Shown here in pieces: positions 1-10,809 of a stretch of 64,000 nt of DNA; the stretch's first letter is position 1; every line of letters starts with the position of its first letter. Position numbers and translations under genes: made by a program. The DNA comes from Macrosoma leucophasiata. Its lineage: Eukaryota; Arthropoda; Insecta; Lepidoptera; Hedylidae. Location: positions 20,942,501 to 21,006,500 of the forward strand of contig JAWQUS010000010.1 in assembly GCA_036365455.1 (NCBI GenBank), in the 5' to 3' direction. The notes beneath the pieces are model-generated. The model was not told the origin of the DNA and ran no database searches. It worked only from the letters and a program-made list of their open reading frames with translations.

Positions 1-84
1 AGTCGGTAAAAAAGAACATAACAGTCTAATCATAGGAGTATCAGTTTATTTATTAACCTCACCATTTTAAAACGTTGCGTTGCA

Positions 85-900
85 TCTATTTTTTTTTTTT
101 ACGCATTCCCACCCTTGGGGAGAGGGGTGGGTTATGTGGGACTCCGGGAAAGGACATCCGTCTACCCACTAAAAACCCCTGGGTGTTCCGACTCGTCCGC
201 CATCAGTGGCCGGGTCACGGGAACGCTATCGCACACATCCGCGACCCCACCGGCGGCTGCTCGATGCGCCTCCTCGGAGCCTTTCGGCTCCAACCACTAC
301 TAGTGGCGTGCGGAACACCTGCACGCCAGCCAGCCCGGGACCTCTCCAGTTGGGCGATGAACTTCCCCTAGTCCGTCGCCCGAAGGTCCCTGCCCCGACC
401 ACTCACAACACCAGGCATCCCAAGACGCCCGGGTGGAGGGTCCAGGGGCACACAGTTCGGCCCTGGGGGAGCGTCGAATAAATTTTGGTTCCCTCGTCCG
501 CCCCCCCACGGCCCCACCACGTCTCTATCGAGCGGCGGGACCACCGCTAGGCGGCTGGGGATAGGGTGCAGGGCCAATAACATACCCATACATCTCTTCC
601 CCAGCCGTCTTCCCACCACGTCCCCATCTGACGGCGGGACCACCGTTGGGCGGCTGGGGATAGGGTGCAGAGCCAACGAAATACCCGTATACCTCCTCCC
701 CAGCCGCCTCCTCTCCACAGCAGCGAGTGGCGGGCTGAGCCACGCCAAACGCCGCCCCCTCTCTGGGTTCCTCTTGGCTTCGCCGGTGTGAGGACGACCA
801 CCGGGTACTGAGCCCTCCCGCCACGACAAGGCGGAAACCCTCGGGGGGGAAGTTACCACACCACACCTGCCCCTAAGGAACCTATCGCTACCTATGTACA
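85..900 (-). mobile_element. non-LTR retroposon 3' region with poly(A) tail
   Basis: This is the most GC-rich block of the window. Read on the minus strand it ends in a run of A (about 89-100) preceded by a GGGGTTTTTAGTGGGTA-type segment (165-181), which I associate with 3' UTRs of lepidopteran non-LTR retrotransposons. It holds two direct repeats of about 99 bp (514-612 and 613-711). Open frames exist on the minus strand (up to 177 codons, 368-901), but they are rich in Pro, Arg and Gly, overlap in several frames and match no reverse transcriptase or nuclease motif I know. I therefore read the block as 3' UTR rather than a gene. The family name is not determined. Confidence 0.6.
514..711. 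repeat. two tandem 99-bp units
   Basis: Both units begin CCACCACGTC and contain GGCGGCTGGGGATAGGGTGC. The second starts 99 bases after the first. They differ at scattered positions and lie inside the retroposon 3' region. Because 99 is a multiple of three, open frames survive the duplication, which explains the long minus-strand ORF. Confidence 0.8.
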
Positions 901-931
901 TACATTTATCGTCTACTGTTGTTTGTTCCTT

Positions 932-1152
932 TATCTCTGGTTCTATTGGGTTTTATTCCATTTTCTGGAAGTTTCCCAGTACCTCGAAGTTTGGTAATGT
1001 GCCCGGAGATGTCAACAGGCTCGCCACCTGTTACATGGGCCAAAACGTAACCGGCGAATCGTGAGTGTTTGCATGTATGCTTGAATGCATGCATTTCTGG
1101 CATAGGCAGAGGCCTATCCCTTCGGGGATTACAGGCGTGAAGTTACGTTTTT
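932..1152 (+). mobile_element. S2 SINE, 5'-truncated
   Basis: It starts inside the S2 body (TCTCTGGTTCTATTGGG) and runs to the S2 3' end (GGGGATTACAGGCGTGAAG, then TTACGTTTTT). The tRNA-derived head is missing. It matches the intact copy at 11742-12017 over most of its length. Confidence 0.8.
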
Positions 1153-1168
1153 ATTTACGAGCAAAAGT

Positions 1169-1561
1169 ATACTGATAGGTATAATTTCATCATCATCATC
1201 ACATAATTCTTCAGTTTAAAGTCGTCCACTGCTTTTCACAAGCCTATAAGGAGAATAATATGACATAGTCACCACGCTTGGCATCCGGATTGGCTTTCCA
1301 GTCCAGTGGAGGTAGTTTTAGGACGCTGTGGCTTACCCCGTGTTATTGTATTTACTACTGGAATGTTTGACCGCCATTGGTCGGTTGACTGGCTGCACTA
1401 ACGGAAGAATTCTCCCCCACTAATGGACGGTCGGCTCGCCACGTCCCCACGCCATCACGTATATAGGAATTAATTATTAATTACGACAATATTTTATCCG
1501 ATCAATAGTTTTAGTGACTTATTAAACACATGTATATCTTCACAAACTTTGTCATCTGTTA
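1169..1561 (-). mobile_element. RTE-like retroposon fragment, duplicate copy 1
   Basis: It begins with ATC trinucleotides followed by a GTCCACTGCTTTTCACAAG-type segment, the reverse of the (ATG)n-tailed 3' end seen in lepidopteran RTE-like LINEs. It continues through CGGTTGACTGGCTGCACTAA. The block recurs at 1844-2225 with few differences. Confidence 0.65.
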
Positions 1562-1571
1562 CGTATATATA

Positions 1572-1841
1572 TTTTTTTAATTTTATGCAAGTGGCAATCA
1601 AGCATGCAGTTCACATTGATGTTAAGTGTTGACTGCAGCCTATAGACACCCACACAAAGACCAAGGGCAAAATGCAGATACGTCACCACTCCTGAGGCCT
1701 AAGGTGTTATGCCTCTGTGCTGGAAATAACAGGGTCGTACATTACCACCTGACCGGATCACGGTAGTGCTGAACACTACCACTTAGCGGCAAGTATATTA
1801 GGTAATGCGGTTGTGCGTATGCCCGCAAGCTCTACCATCAA
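1572..1841 (-). mobile_element. S1 SINE, slightly diverged
   Basis: It reads from a T-run (S1 tail) to CTCTACCATCA, the reverse of the S1 5' end. It sits exactly between the two copies of the duplicated retroposon block. A short deletion removes part of the GAGCTC hairpin near its 5' end. Confidence 0.8.
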
Positions 1842-1843
1842 TA

Positions 1844-2225
1844 ATACTGATAGGTATAATTTCATCATCATTGTTCAGTTTGAAGACGTCCACTGCTTTT
1901 CACAAGTCTGCCTATAAGGTGGATAATATGACATAGTCACCACGCTTGGCATCCGGATTGGCTTTCCAGTCCAGTGGAGGTAGTTTTGGGACGCTGTGGC
2001 CTACCCCGTGTTATTGTATTTACTACTGGAATGTTTGACCGCCATTGTTCGGTTGACTGGCTGCACTAACGGAAGAATTCTCCCCCACTAATGGACGGTG
2101 GGCTCGCCACGTCCCTACGCCGTCAAGTATAGGAATTCATTATTAATTACTACAATATTTTATCCGATCAATAGTTTTAGTGACCTATCAAACACATGTA
2201 TCCTCATAAACTTTGTCATCTGTTA
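1844..2225 (-). mobile_element. RTE-like retroposon fragment, duplicate copy 2
   Basis: This is the second copy of 1169-1561, from ATACTGATAGG to TTTGTCATCTGTTA. It carries a short deletion in the ATC run and a few substitutions, which points to a local duplication rather than two independent insertions. Confidence 0.65.
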
Positions 2226-2735
2226 TATTAAAAGGTAATGTGCTCATTTCTCTTTTATTCGATGTTTATCAAAAAAACATAAGTATTCTTATTTGACCCT
2301 AAACTATTCTGAAAGTTAGTCAATCTCTTTTACGATTATTATGTTTCCGTCGGGACTCGTGTCTATTTCTATGCAAATATCTTACCCATTGAACATGTTA
2401 TGCCATTGGGTAAATCTGTTACGTAGTCTAAAAATAGGTATTATGTTATGACCTCTTGCAACTAAACATTTCTTTATAATTTACTAGTCACTGATGGTAA
2501 GGCTTTAAGAGAAGACTGCTTAGCAGCCGTATTGTACGTAAAAAAACTCAAGCTCAGCTCAGCACAAATATAACATCACAAGGTAGGCAGAAGTAGATGC
2601 ATTGAAAAATACACCTTCTCCAGTTACGTTTTGATCCATATACGCCTTTGGCGTGAATATTAACATCTGTGGGCAGGATGACACTGGCAAACTTGTCATG
2701 AAAAAAGGCAAAATCTAATAGCATTTATTTAAAAC
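2226..2735. other. unassigned AT-rich sequence
   Basis: No open frame of note, no repeat family I recognise and no RNA gene. Confidence 0.5.
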
Positions 2736-2737
2736 TC

Positions 2738-2805
2738 AGGGATCGAACCCAGGACCCAGCGTAGCAGTAATGACCTACTTGCTACGACTAGATTACTAAG
2801 GCTCG
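2738..2805 (-). mobile_element. tRNA-like head of an S2 SINE
   Basis: The segment GGGATCGAACCCAGGACCC is the reverse of an S2 B-box and T-arm region, and the rest matches the S2 head (CTAGATTACTAAGGCT). No S2 body follows. Confidence 0.55.
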
Positions 2806-3020
2806 GGCCGTTGTTGATTTAAGTCTATTTAATCTTATAATCATGAGCAATGCCCAACTTACCTTTGCTGTCATGCTGCGTAGTAGGAGAGCTAAAGTTT
2901 GCTCTGTCCACCCTCCATCTCTCATCGCCTAGAAAAAACTAATTTTTTTTTAGTTCGTCATAAAACTATTTTCATTACTATGCTTGATAAGCTGTATGCC
3001 TTTATATTATATCCACTGTA

Positions 3021-3260
3021 AAAAAAACCGGACAAGTGCGAGTTCGACTCGCGAAAGTGCCTCCCCTGTTTAAAATTTACTATTTTACTTGACGTGTTCA
3101 TCTTTGGGTCACCAATTTACATATATTCATCAAATTTCACCTCAATCGGTCGAGTAGTTTCGGAGCAAATTGGCTGTGACAGACGGACAGACAGACAGAC
3201 AGACGCACGAGTGATCCTATAAGGGTTCCTTTTTCCTTTTAAGGTACGGAACCCTAAAAA
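3021..3260 (+). mobile_element. CAGA-repeat element, internally deleted
   Basis: It runs from AAACCGGACAAGTGCGAG to GGTACGGAACCCTAAAAA and holds (CAGA)n at about 3182-3204. It matches the 7309-7947 copy at both ends but lacks some 400 bp of the middle. The family is widespread in Lepidoptera as I recall; its class is not settled from this sequence. Confidence 0.75.
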
Positions 3261-3424
3261 TCACACTGGACAGGACTGCCCCCTGAGGAAAACGACGAAC
3301 TATGACGAAAGATGCTCATGGAGTACATAAAAACACTGCTTATGTAAACGGGAACCTTATAATAATCATTTGCTAGATTTGCTAGTTCACTCACTTAAAT
3401 AATATTAATATTGAAGCACTTCAT

Positions 3425-3655
3425 TTACGATAACAAGAGCGTTTCTAATGAATCAAATCTAAAATGAATTATCTTACTAGCAACACTAACAGTGGGCATA
3501 CCACCCACAGTAATTCCACTAAGCAAAATTTTAGTAGACAAGCTCGCAGTAAAATTATAGAAGCATAGGTTACCCGTCATACGTAGAAGCCACAACGCCA
3601 AGCGGCAACTTAGTTCACTGGCGCATCTAATACGAATTCTAATCCATGAGTTCAA
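3425..3655. other. unassigned stretch with short unconvincing ORFs
   Basis: A 76-codon minus-strand ORF and a 28-residue hydrophobic plus-strand frame (LATLTVGIPPTVIP) overlap here. Neither has convincing splice sites or a family match. I do not call a gene. Confidence 0.3.
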
Positions 3656-3724
3656 TTCGGAAATAAATTGAAATCCACCATAATGAAGACGGGTGCATAA
3701 AGCCTGCAGACGTAGGTACTAATT

Positions 3725-3870
3725 TCGCGGGGGCCATCTTGCGGTTGCCATGGCAACGAGACTGCGCCCCGCCCCGCCCCCCTGCACTTGGGCTGCACAA
3801 AAGCTAGACTGCGATACGTCTATAGGTACCGTCCGAGGTACACTTTCGGGTGATTAGCCAATACGAAATT
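3725..3870. promoter_or_regulatory. GC-rich promoter-like patch with X-box
   Basis: In an otherwise AT-rich region this patch holds a GGCCATCTTG segment (YY1/Pho-like core, 3733-3742), the palindrome GTTGCCATGGCAAC (3744-3757), which fits the RFX X-box consensus RYYNYYATRRNRAC at every position, stacked GC boxes (CGCCCCGCCCCGCCCC, from about 3766), and a CCAAT box at 3858-3862. No TATA box is evident. This combination is typical of housekeeping or ciliary gene promoters. The direction of transcription and the gene served cannot be told. Confidence 0.45.
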
Positions 3871-5880
3871 TTAATGGATGTCGAAAATATTTTTTTTGAT
3901 ATTTTCAAATTTCGCCTCGGACCTCGCTCGACGAGGCGGACGAATTCTCATTGTGAAGTTTTTGAATAGTGAAAATAAAATAGCTTTTTAAGTTTGGAGT
4001 TTCCTAGCAATAAATATCTCGTAGCTGGTTAAATCAGGAAGTTGCTTATTCATAAGGACTCTCTGAAATATTAGATTTTTGTAGACTTCAAGATGCAATA
4101 TCACTTCGATGAATAGACAATGCGTCCAGTCTTCCCATACGCGTAAAATATGTGTTCTCATTATTTTGCAATCAACACTCATTGAAAAAAAAAAACATTT
4201 CTCAAAAGATTATTGTCACGTACTGTCATTTGATTCTTTTGATTTATTATGTTTATGCTTTTCAATCGATTCCATTTTTTTAGAAATAGAACACTTCTAA
4301 TAGGTTAGGATCCCATTGCAGAATCATTTCGTTCATCCAGATATCCTGCAAACAAAAAATATATTATTATTTTTTGGCATATATAAAATGTAGAGAATAT
4401 ATATCCACTAGGTTGCCTATCAAAATTTGGCCGCAAGTATTTTTAATTATTATTTTTTTATCTTTAACAGCCAGCAACTCTTATTTGCGGCCGATTTAAT
4501 TTGGCATTTTAGCGGAGTTCGGAATCGTACCTTAAAGCACCCAAAAAATGGTGTCAGTGTCGGGACTAGACTTCACTGTTTACGTTTGTTCCAGTTACGT
4601 GTGTTAAAGAAAAATCACAACAAAACTAAGCGTGAAAACTCGAGAGAAAAACTCACATCCAGTGTTGAGCCTTGATCTTGAAGTTTTAATGCGAATTAAT
4701 TTACAAACTGTTTAAATTTAGTTTCATATTATTATGTTTAAATGACAGCTCATATGAAGAAACCAGAGAGTATTAACGATTCAAGAAACCGAGTTCAAAA
4801 GGAGGAGGTTCTCAATTCAGACGGTATATTTTTTTATGTACTACACCGATTTCGCCGAGGTTTCTGAAGCGATTTACGAATTTCTTTTTTTTAAGGATCA
4901 AAACGTTTAACTTGAATAGAATAGGTACCTACCTACTTGCTAGTAGAAATAGTGACTCCAATGGTGATGTTCACTTATATTCGATTAATTAACTTTTATT
5001 ATGGTTTTATAGATGACAAAACATAATTTAAAACAGTATGTCGCTGCCACTGAAATTAAAAAACAAGTCGCTGCGTTGTCGATTAGTCAATAGGAGGCTT
5101 AATGGCAGCTACTACTAAGTATTACTACTTTTTTTTCTATTGTTTTTCTATGCAGTACCTGATATTGGTATGTCGGCTGCGCCAATAAATGTTTTTACTT
5201 CTTACTTCTAATTCTACTAGACTACAATCGAACTGAGGTGCGGTGTTTGATCACCGACTCGGGATGCAAGCAATATATGGTTTTACAGCCTACTCGCCCC
5301 CCTCCCCTCTTTTGCATATCGCTAGAATCTGTCTTCGGCCCCGGATCCACTATCCGGTCTTAGGCCCCGGGTGTGTGAGGAACCACCGAGCCAACCGAGC
5401 CTTTTTCAGTCCAGTCCGACTCTGCTTGATGTATCACCCTCTACTTTGGTATAAAAATCCAGAATTGTACTATCTCTTGCATTTCCCATGCATAAATTAT
5501 ATAAAGAAAAATAAATTCAGCGTTAGTTTTAAATCGTCGTTGGTTTAAGTAGTAACAGGATTCAGAGAATTTGTAAGAAATAAGGTAACGAACGCTGCAC
5601 GAGTTCAATATGACATTGACCTTCGGACGGTTGTTTAGCTTTCGTGCTCACTTATCTTTTAGATAACACTGTTATTTAAGACAACAATATTTAAATACAC
5701 GGAAAAGAACTGAATCAAGATTGTTAATGCCAAGACAGTAATAAACAAGCAATACAGAAATATAACTATTCGTAAACTTGAAGTATCAATACAGATACGT
5801 GGCAGGTTTACCTCTTTGGGCGAAATGGTGAGGCTGGACCTTACTCCTCCTAACTGTATCGTAGTAAGGCTGGGTGCAAC
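3871..5880. other. unassigned sequence, possible exon material
   Basis: No repeat family was recognised apart from short A/T runs. A polypyrimidine tract ending TTTAACAG (4460-4470) could serve as a 3' splice site before an 82-codon open frame, but the encoded peptide is basic and low in coding character. The GC-rich piece at 5280-5420 is also unassigned and matches no snRNA that I could recall. Confidence 0.35.
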
Positions 5881-5889
5881 ATATAGCGA

Positions 5890-6078
5890 ATTTGAGAAAT
5901 TAAAAGAAAAAAAAGAAAGAAAAATTTGACATCGGGCAGGAATCGAAAATGCGACCTCAGGATAACCAGTCCAGCAGCTTTACCACTAAGCTACCGAAGT
6001 CCATTTTTTTCTTTCCCTTTTTTCTTTAATTTCTAAAATTGAGTCGCATGTATTATTGCGAGAAAATAAAATATTACA
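5890..6078 (-). mobile_element. tRNA-cassette fold-back element (T-element, subfamily b)
   Basis: Inverted arms made of A/G-rich AAATTAAAAG...AAAGAAAAATTTGAC (about 5895-5929) and its complement (about 6003-6041) flank a tRNA-like cassette at 5929-6000 on the minus strand. In the cassette the acceptor halves read ACTTCGG and CCGATGT, and the T-arm is partly decayed (GCATTTTCGATTCCTGC). The right end carries TCGCATG and TTATTGCG as in the other subfamily b copies. Confidence 0.6.
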
Positions 6079-6098
6079 GCAAAATAAAGCGGCATAAC

Positions 6099-6153
6099 AT
6101 TTAGGTAATGTGGTGGTGCCTACGCTCCAGCTAGAGTTCTACTACCAGTAGAG
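6099..6153 (-). mobile_element. S1 fragment, 5' end
   Basis: GGTAATGTGGTGGTGCCTAC through TACTACCAGTA is the reversed first 55 bases of S1. It joins head to head with the next plus-strand copy, sharing the CTACCAGTAGAGCTCC junction. Confidence 0.65.
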
Positions 6154-6320
6154 CTCCAGTGACAGAGCTTGAGGGAGCAAGCACCATTTTTTAATCTACT
6201 TGTCCCTAAATGGTTGGGTTCAGAGCTATCAGTCAGGTCATCTATGACCCCATAATTTCCAGCACAGAGGCATATCGCCGTAGACCTCAGGAGTGGCAAC
6301 GTATCTACATTGAAAATTGT
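6150..6320 (+). mobile_element. S1 fragment, 5' two thirds, diverged
   Basis: It begins CAGTAGAGCTCCAGTGAC and can be followed to ATCTACATTG. It is interrupted before the S1 tail and followed by a T-element. Confidence 0.65.
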
Positions 6321-6351
6321 TTTGTGTTGATGTTTATAGGTGTTTTGTATT

Positions 6352-6535
6352 ATTTCGCATTAACACATGCTTGTGAAATATATTTTATTTAAAGAAAAAT
6401 GGAAAGAAAAATCGGGCAGGACTTCAGTAGCTCAATGGGAAGAGCGGCTGGACTAGATTCCCAGTAGGCCGCGAGTTCGAGTCTCGCCTGAAGTCAAATT
6501 TTTCTTTCCATTTTTCTTTAAATAAAATATGATGT
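6352..6535 (+). mobile_element. tRNA-cassette fold-back element (T-element, subfamily a)
   Basis: The left end reads TTTCGCATTAACACATGC, then TTTATTTAAAGAAAAATGG. The right arm (about 6497-6528) is the complement of TTTATTTAAAGAAAAATGG plus AAAGAAAAAT. Between the arms sits a tRNA-like cassette in plus orientation. The same left end occurs in the copy at 21957-22170 and, inverted, as the right end of the copy at 56805-57070, so it is a genuine element terminus and not flanking DNA. Confidence 0.7.
6421..6494 (+). other. tRNA-like cloverleaf inside T-element
   Basis: A complete cloverleaf can be drawn: acceptor ACTTCAG (6421-6427) with CTGAAGT (6488-6494), D-arm GCTC with GAGC, anticodon-arm CTGGA with CCCAG (one A-C mismatch), and T-arm GCGAG TTCGAGT CTCGC (6471-6487), perfectly paired. 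The anticodon loop CTAGATT would give AGA, but U at position 37 and the short variable loop do not fit a serine tRNA. I read it as tRNA-derived, probably not a working tRNA gene. Confidence 0.6.
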
Positions 6536-6557
6536 TTATAGGCTTGAGAATTTTTAA

Positions 6558-6690
6558 TGGCCCCGTAATAACTACCACAGATACATAACAACTAAGGTCT
6601 CAGGGGTGGGCATGCATCTGCATTTTAACCCCTGGTCTTTGTGTGGGTGGGTATGGTAGTTTACCACTTCATGGCAAAAAAAATAAAAAA
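6558..6690 (+). mobile_element. S1 fragment, 3' half
   Basis: It begins in GGCCCCGTAATAACTACCAC and ends in an A-rich tail after TTCATGGCAAAAAAAAT. It is an old copy by divergence. Confidence 0.65.
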
Positions 6691-6732
6691 CTAAACTACT
6701 TTCTACTTCTACTCTTTTTGAAACTACTTTGT

Positions 6733-7017
6733 ACTGGTTGTAGAGCTCCAGTGACGGAGCTCGCGGGCGTAGGCACCACCGCATTACCTAACATACTTGC
6801 CGCTAAATGGTAGTGATCGGCACTATCGTGTTCCGGTCAGGTGGTAATGTACGGCCCTGTAATTTCCGGCACAGAGACATAACACCTTAGGCCTCAGGAT
6901 TGGTAACGCATCTGCATCTTGACCTTGGTCTTCGTGTGGGTGTCTATAGGCTGCAGTCATCACTTAACATCAATGTGAACATGCTTGTTTTCCACTTCTA
7001 TTACATAAAAAAAACTG
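6733..7017 (+). mobile_element. S1 SINE, near full length
   Basis: It runs from ACTGGTTGTAGAGCTCC to TTACATAAAAAAAAC. The GAGCTCC...GGAGCTC hairpin of the 5' end is intact. It lies directly downstream of an older S1 3' half in the same orientation. Confidence 0.85.
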
Positions 7018-7308
7018 TTTACTACATAAAAAATATCGGAACGTGAGCGGTACCGCGTATATTATTGCATCATCTTTGTAGGGACGGGATTCCCCGTAAT
7101 TCCATTGTAAATACAGACAGGCGAAATTAAATTAACTCTATAATTCATAAATTTGGTTTGATTTCGTTTGACAATTGAAAATTAAGTTGAAGAGAACTAA
7201 AAAGCTTACAGTTTCCTGCATAACAATATTATTAATATTTGCAACATGTCGAAAATGAACTTGACTTATTATTAACTCGTGTATTTATATGCGACATGCT
7301 GAGTAGCT

Positions 7309-7947
7309 AAAAAAAACCGGACAAGTGCGAGTTTGACTCGCGTGGTGAGGGTTCCGAAATTTAAATAAATATTTTCGAAAATATTACAGATTTAAAATGC
7401 AGGGACATAGCGGTTACGGTGGTGCCGGCAGGGGGGGTTATATTATTAAGAATTTTCGATTTAATTTGAATACTCCAACTTCTTATAGGTTTTCCAGTAA
7501 TCTTATAGGCAAAGAACTATATTCCACATTTTTTTCCAAATTTTAAGTTCAGTAGTTTCGGAGATGGGGGGGGAATGGTCAATTTTCGTCGTTTTTCTTA
7601 AATAACTTCAAATTTGTTTATGCAAAAATTATAATATATCTGAGATGCTGACAACAACCTCTTTCATTTGATATGTCACACGACACAGTTTACGGTAATT
7701 TTTTTTTTAATTTTCTGATTTATCCCCCGAAAGTAAAATTTATTTATTAGTTTAAAATTTATTATTTTACTTGACGTGTTCATCTTTGGGTCACCAATTT
7801 ACATATATTCATCAAATTTCAACTCAATCGGTCGAGTAGTATCGGAGAAAATTGGCTGTGACAGACGGACAGACAGACAGACAGACAAACGCACGAGTGA
7901 TCCTATAAGGGTTCCTTTTTTCCTTTTAAGGTACGGAACCCTAAAAA
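7309..7947 (+). mobile_element. CAGA-repeat element, longest copy
   Basis: It runs from AAAAAAAACCGGACAAGTGC to GGTACGGAACCCTAAAAA with (CAGA)n near 7867-7887. No open frame of note is present, so it is non-autonomous. The 3021-3260 copy is a deletion derivative of the same structure. Confidence 0.75.
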
Positions 7948-7998
7948 GAGGAAAGAGCTAGCTGAAGAAGAAAAAAGAAGTGTATGTATTAGTATGGC

Positions 7999-8150
7999 AC
8001 CATACATCACAGAGGCAGAACAACTTAGGCCTAGCAACGCATTCACATTTTTACCTCCGGTTCTATGTAGATGTCTATTAGCTAAAGTATTTACTTACCA
8101 TCCATGTGAATTGCATGCTTGTTTGCACCACTATAACAAAAAAAAATACA
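7999..8150 (+). mobile_element. S1 fragment, 3' half, diverged
   Basis: ACCATACATCACAGAGGCAG through GCATGCTTGTTTGC and an A-run match the S1 second half with many substitutions. Confidence 0.6.
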
Positions 8151-8199
8151 AAAAATGTAATTTATCTCTCTTGAACCAAAAAGGTTACTTACCTTTTAA

Positions 8200-9680
8200 C
8201 TTCTAACTACAAATTAACTCAAAAGTTTAGTACAACAGCCTCATATATTATTCAATTTGAAAATATTATTATAATGCCGCTTTTATAGGAAGGTAAACTT
8301 TACCAAACTCTACAAACTTGACGCCTATGTTCGCAACTTAATAATTGATATTTATGAAAGCATTTTCTTATAGCATACCTACGAGCGAACAGATTTTTTT
8401 GAAAATCGTATCTAAGTTAAATTTATTTTCATAATACATTCGTCTTGCTCGCACACAACTCGCGAGTGGGAAATTCGCCGCCAGAGGCCGCCTCCGAATT
8501 ATAAACTCGGGCGAAATTTGCACAGCGCACTTTGTAATTGCAAATTTCGTTGTTTCACGCATGCGCCGAACGCCGATCAATACGCCAAGACTTTATTATT
8601 GTTTTTTTTTTACCAAACAAAATACAATTTGCGCGCCAAAACACCGAAGTTGGGTTATGTTTGAAAAGGTTTTTTCCGAAATGAACGCATGCCATTTTTT
8701 TATGTGTATCCGTTTGAAATTTCACGTTTAATATATAAATGTTGGCGGGGGTAGGGTGGCAGGGGGTGGCTAGGGGGTGCGCCCGCTCCTATTGGATAGT
8801 TACTCTAAACTATTGCCTGAAACTTTCATTAATGCATTCTATTGCCTCGTTATGCATTTTCGGTGTCCCTTTGCCAATTCAATGTTATTCTAAGTTTAAC
8901 ATATAAAGTTATACTGTTAACGTTACGTGAATAATTATTGCATACCGACGGAGCATATTCTTACTGGGTTTTTATGAATTCTAAAAATGTTGATAATTTT
9001 GAAATTAACACAATAATAATATAGGTCTGGTTAAAATCGTGAAACCAATGACTTAAATGTACTAAAACACGAGCCTGGACATTCCCCTTGGTAGCACGAT
9101 TCCAGTTTACAGAGGTCAACTTACCACACTTTTCCGTAGTGAAATGACAGATGAGGTAGAACTACATTAATGTCTGTCAAATCGATTTAAAAACGGAACC
9201 GGCTATTTGTTCCCGAACGAAGTTTTTTAAGTCATGAAATCTGCAACCGAAGCAGTATTGAATGACCAATATACTGAGGCCGCAGAGCTTATACCTTTCT
9301 TCTGAACTACGATGTTTTTTTCCAAGATAGATATCACTGAGGCCTACATTTCAACCTAATCGGAACATCGTAGCACTAAACACTAACTCTACGTAGCTAG
9401 GTAGGAGAGCCGCTTAAACCGCTGTAGGTATACTAAACATCCTATTCTTTTAGCTAAGAATTTCTTATATGTACCTATCTATTTATTACACATTTAAAAA
9501 GGCAAGCTTTTAAGTCTCGACTACAAATGTACCTCTATCTAAAGATATAAAAGGAAGGTATATTTTGATATTGTAAATAAGTGTAGCTTATATCAAGTTC
9601 GATGACATTGACTGGAAGAACCGGGAACAGACTAGGCAAGGGCGAAATGGAGGGAGATGATTGTATTTTAATAAAAATAT
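8200..9680. other. unassigned sequence with a G-rich tract
   Basis: No repeat or gene was recognised. The plus strand at 8747-8776 holds four runs of at least three G separated by short loops (a G-quadruplex pattern). The stretch 8455-8580 is mildly CpG-rich with a GCATGCGC segment. The stretch 8990-9450 shows nothing recognisable. Confidence 0.4.
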
Positions 9681-9685
9681 TTTTT

Positions 9686-9970
9686 ACTGGTGGTAGAGCT
9701 CCAGTGACGGAGCTCGCGGGCGTAGGCACCACCGCATTACCTAATATACTTGCCGCTAAATGGTAGTGTTCAGCACTATCGTGTTCCGGTCAGGTGGTAA
9801 TGTACGGCCCTGTAATTTCAGGCACAGAGGCCATAACACCTTAGGCCTCAGGAGTGGCAGCGCATTTGCATTTTGACCTCTGGTCATTGTGTGGGTGTCT
9901 ATAGGCTGCAGTCATCACTTAACATCAATGTGAACTGCATGCTTGTTTGCCACTTTTATTACATAAAAAA
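9686..9970 (+). mobile_element. S1 SINE, full length
   Basis: It runs from ACTGGTGGTAGAGCTCC to TTACATAAAAAA. The flanks ATAAAAATATTT and AAAAAATATATA could hold a short AT-rich target duplication, but the poly(A) makes the limit unclear. Confidence 0.9.
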
Positions 9971-9979
9971 TATATATAT

Positions 9980-10800
9980 ATAAGAATTTTAAGGAATAAA
10001 TTAAGCTTTATTATTATTACTATATAAAGTTCAATCAAAAGCATGTTGCTAGCTTTAAAATAAAGATAGCGGAAAAAAAAACAGAACATTCATTGTACGT
10101 ATTAAAATAATAAATTGGACGGAAGAACGTGCGCCCATAATATCCGGGAGATATTTGAAATTTTCATAACTTTTCAGACGGTTTCAATGTTGTAAAGGGC
10201 CGTTAAATATTTTATTCGGTCGGCAGTTGCTGCGAAATTGCTCTTTTGATTATACCTTCGAAACAAACGCCTTCAATTGATTCCGTAAATATGTAATACG
10301 TTTTACGTAACGCACGTTTACGGGGTAAAACGGAATGTTTACCTGTGCACACCTGTTTTTGTTGCGTGTAAGAGTGAAATGAACTTGTGTTTTTCTTATG
10401 TAATAGAAGTAAAGTAATACCTACTTTGATGTTAAAATTGTGTACGCGATATTTGCAAATTTTCTGAGCTATTTTTGAGGCAATATTTGTTTACGCTATA
10501 AGACATTTGTGACGAATTGGACAATTGTTTTTATCAGCATTTAGAGGCCGGATTTAGTTCAATGAAATAATACTACGTAACAAAAGCTTTTATCAACGCG
10601 CATTTTCTCTGAACGGCCTGGGATATGGGAAGTTTCTGGACATCCAAAAACATTGCAAAGTAGACTTTATAGTAATACAAATAAGGCACTAATATAACTA
10701 ACCGGCCATTTCTTCGACGGTACATTCCTGCAAATATACATGCAACCACTACTCTCGGTTGTCTCACTATATTTCGAGTCCCGTGGAAATGCGAACTTCA
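9980..10800. other. unassigned AT-rich sequence
   Basis: No recognised gene, RNA or repeat. Confidence 0.45.
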
Positions 10801-10809
10801 GATTGTTCA

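Noticed and set aside
368..901. 177-codon minus-strand ORF, the longest in the window
   Set aside because: It runs through the GC-rich retroposon 3' region and its 99-bp tandem repeat; several frames are open at once and no protein domain is visible.
3182..3204. CAGA microsatellite as an independent locus
   Set aside because: The same tract occurs at the same place in other copies of the repeat element, so it is part of that element.
5280..5420. possible snRNA or other structured RNA in a GC-rich stretch
   Set aside because: No Sm site or U1, U2, U4, U5 or U6 signature could be found by eye.
6421..6494. functional tRNA gene
   Set aside because: The cloverleaf is good, but position 37 is U, the anticodon arm has a mismatch, the identity implied (AGA) does not suit the short variable loop, and the cassette recurs in a mobile family.
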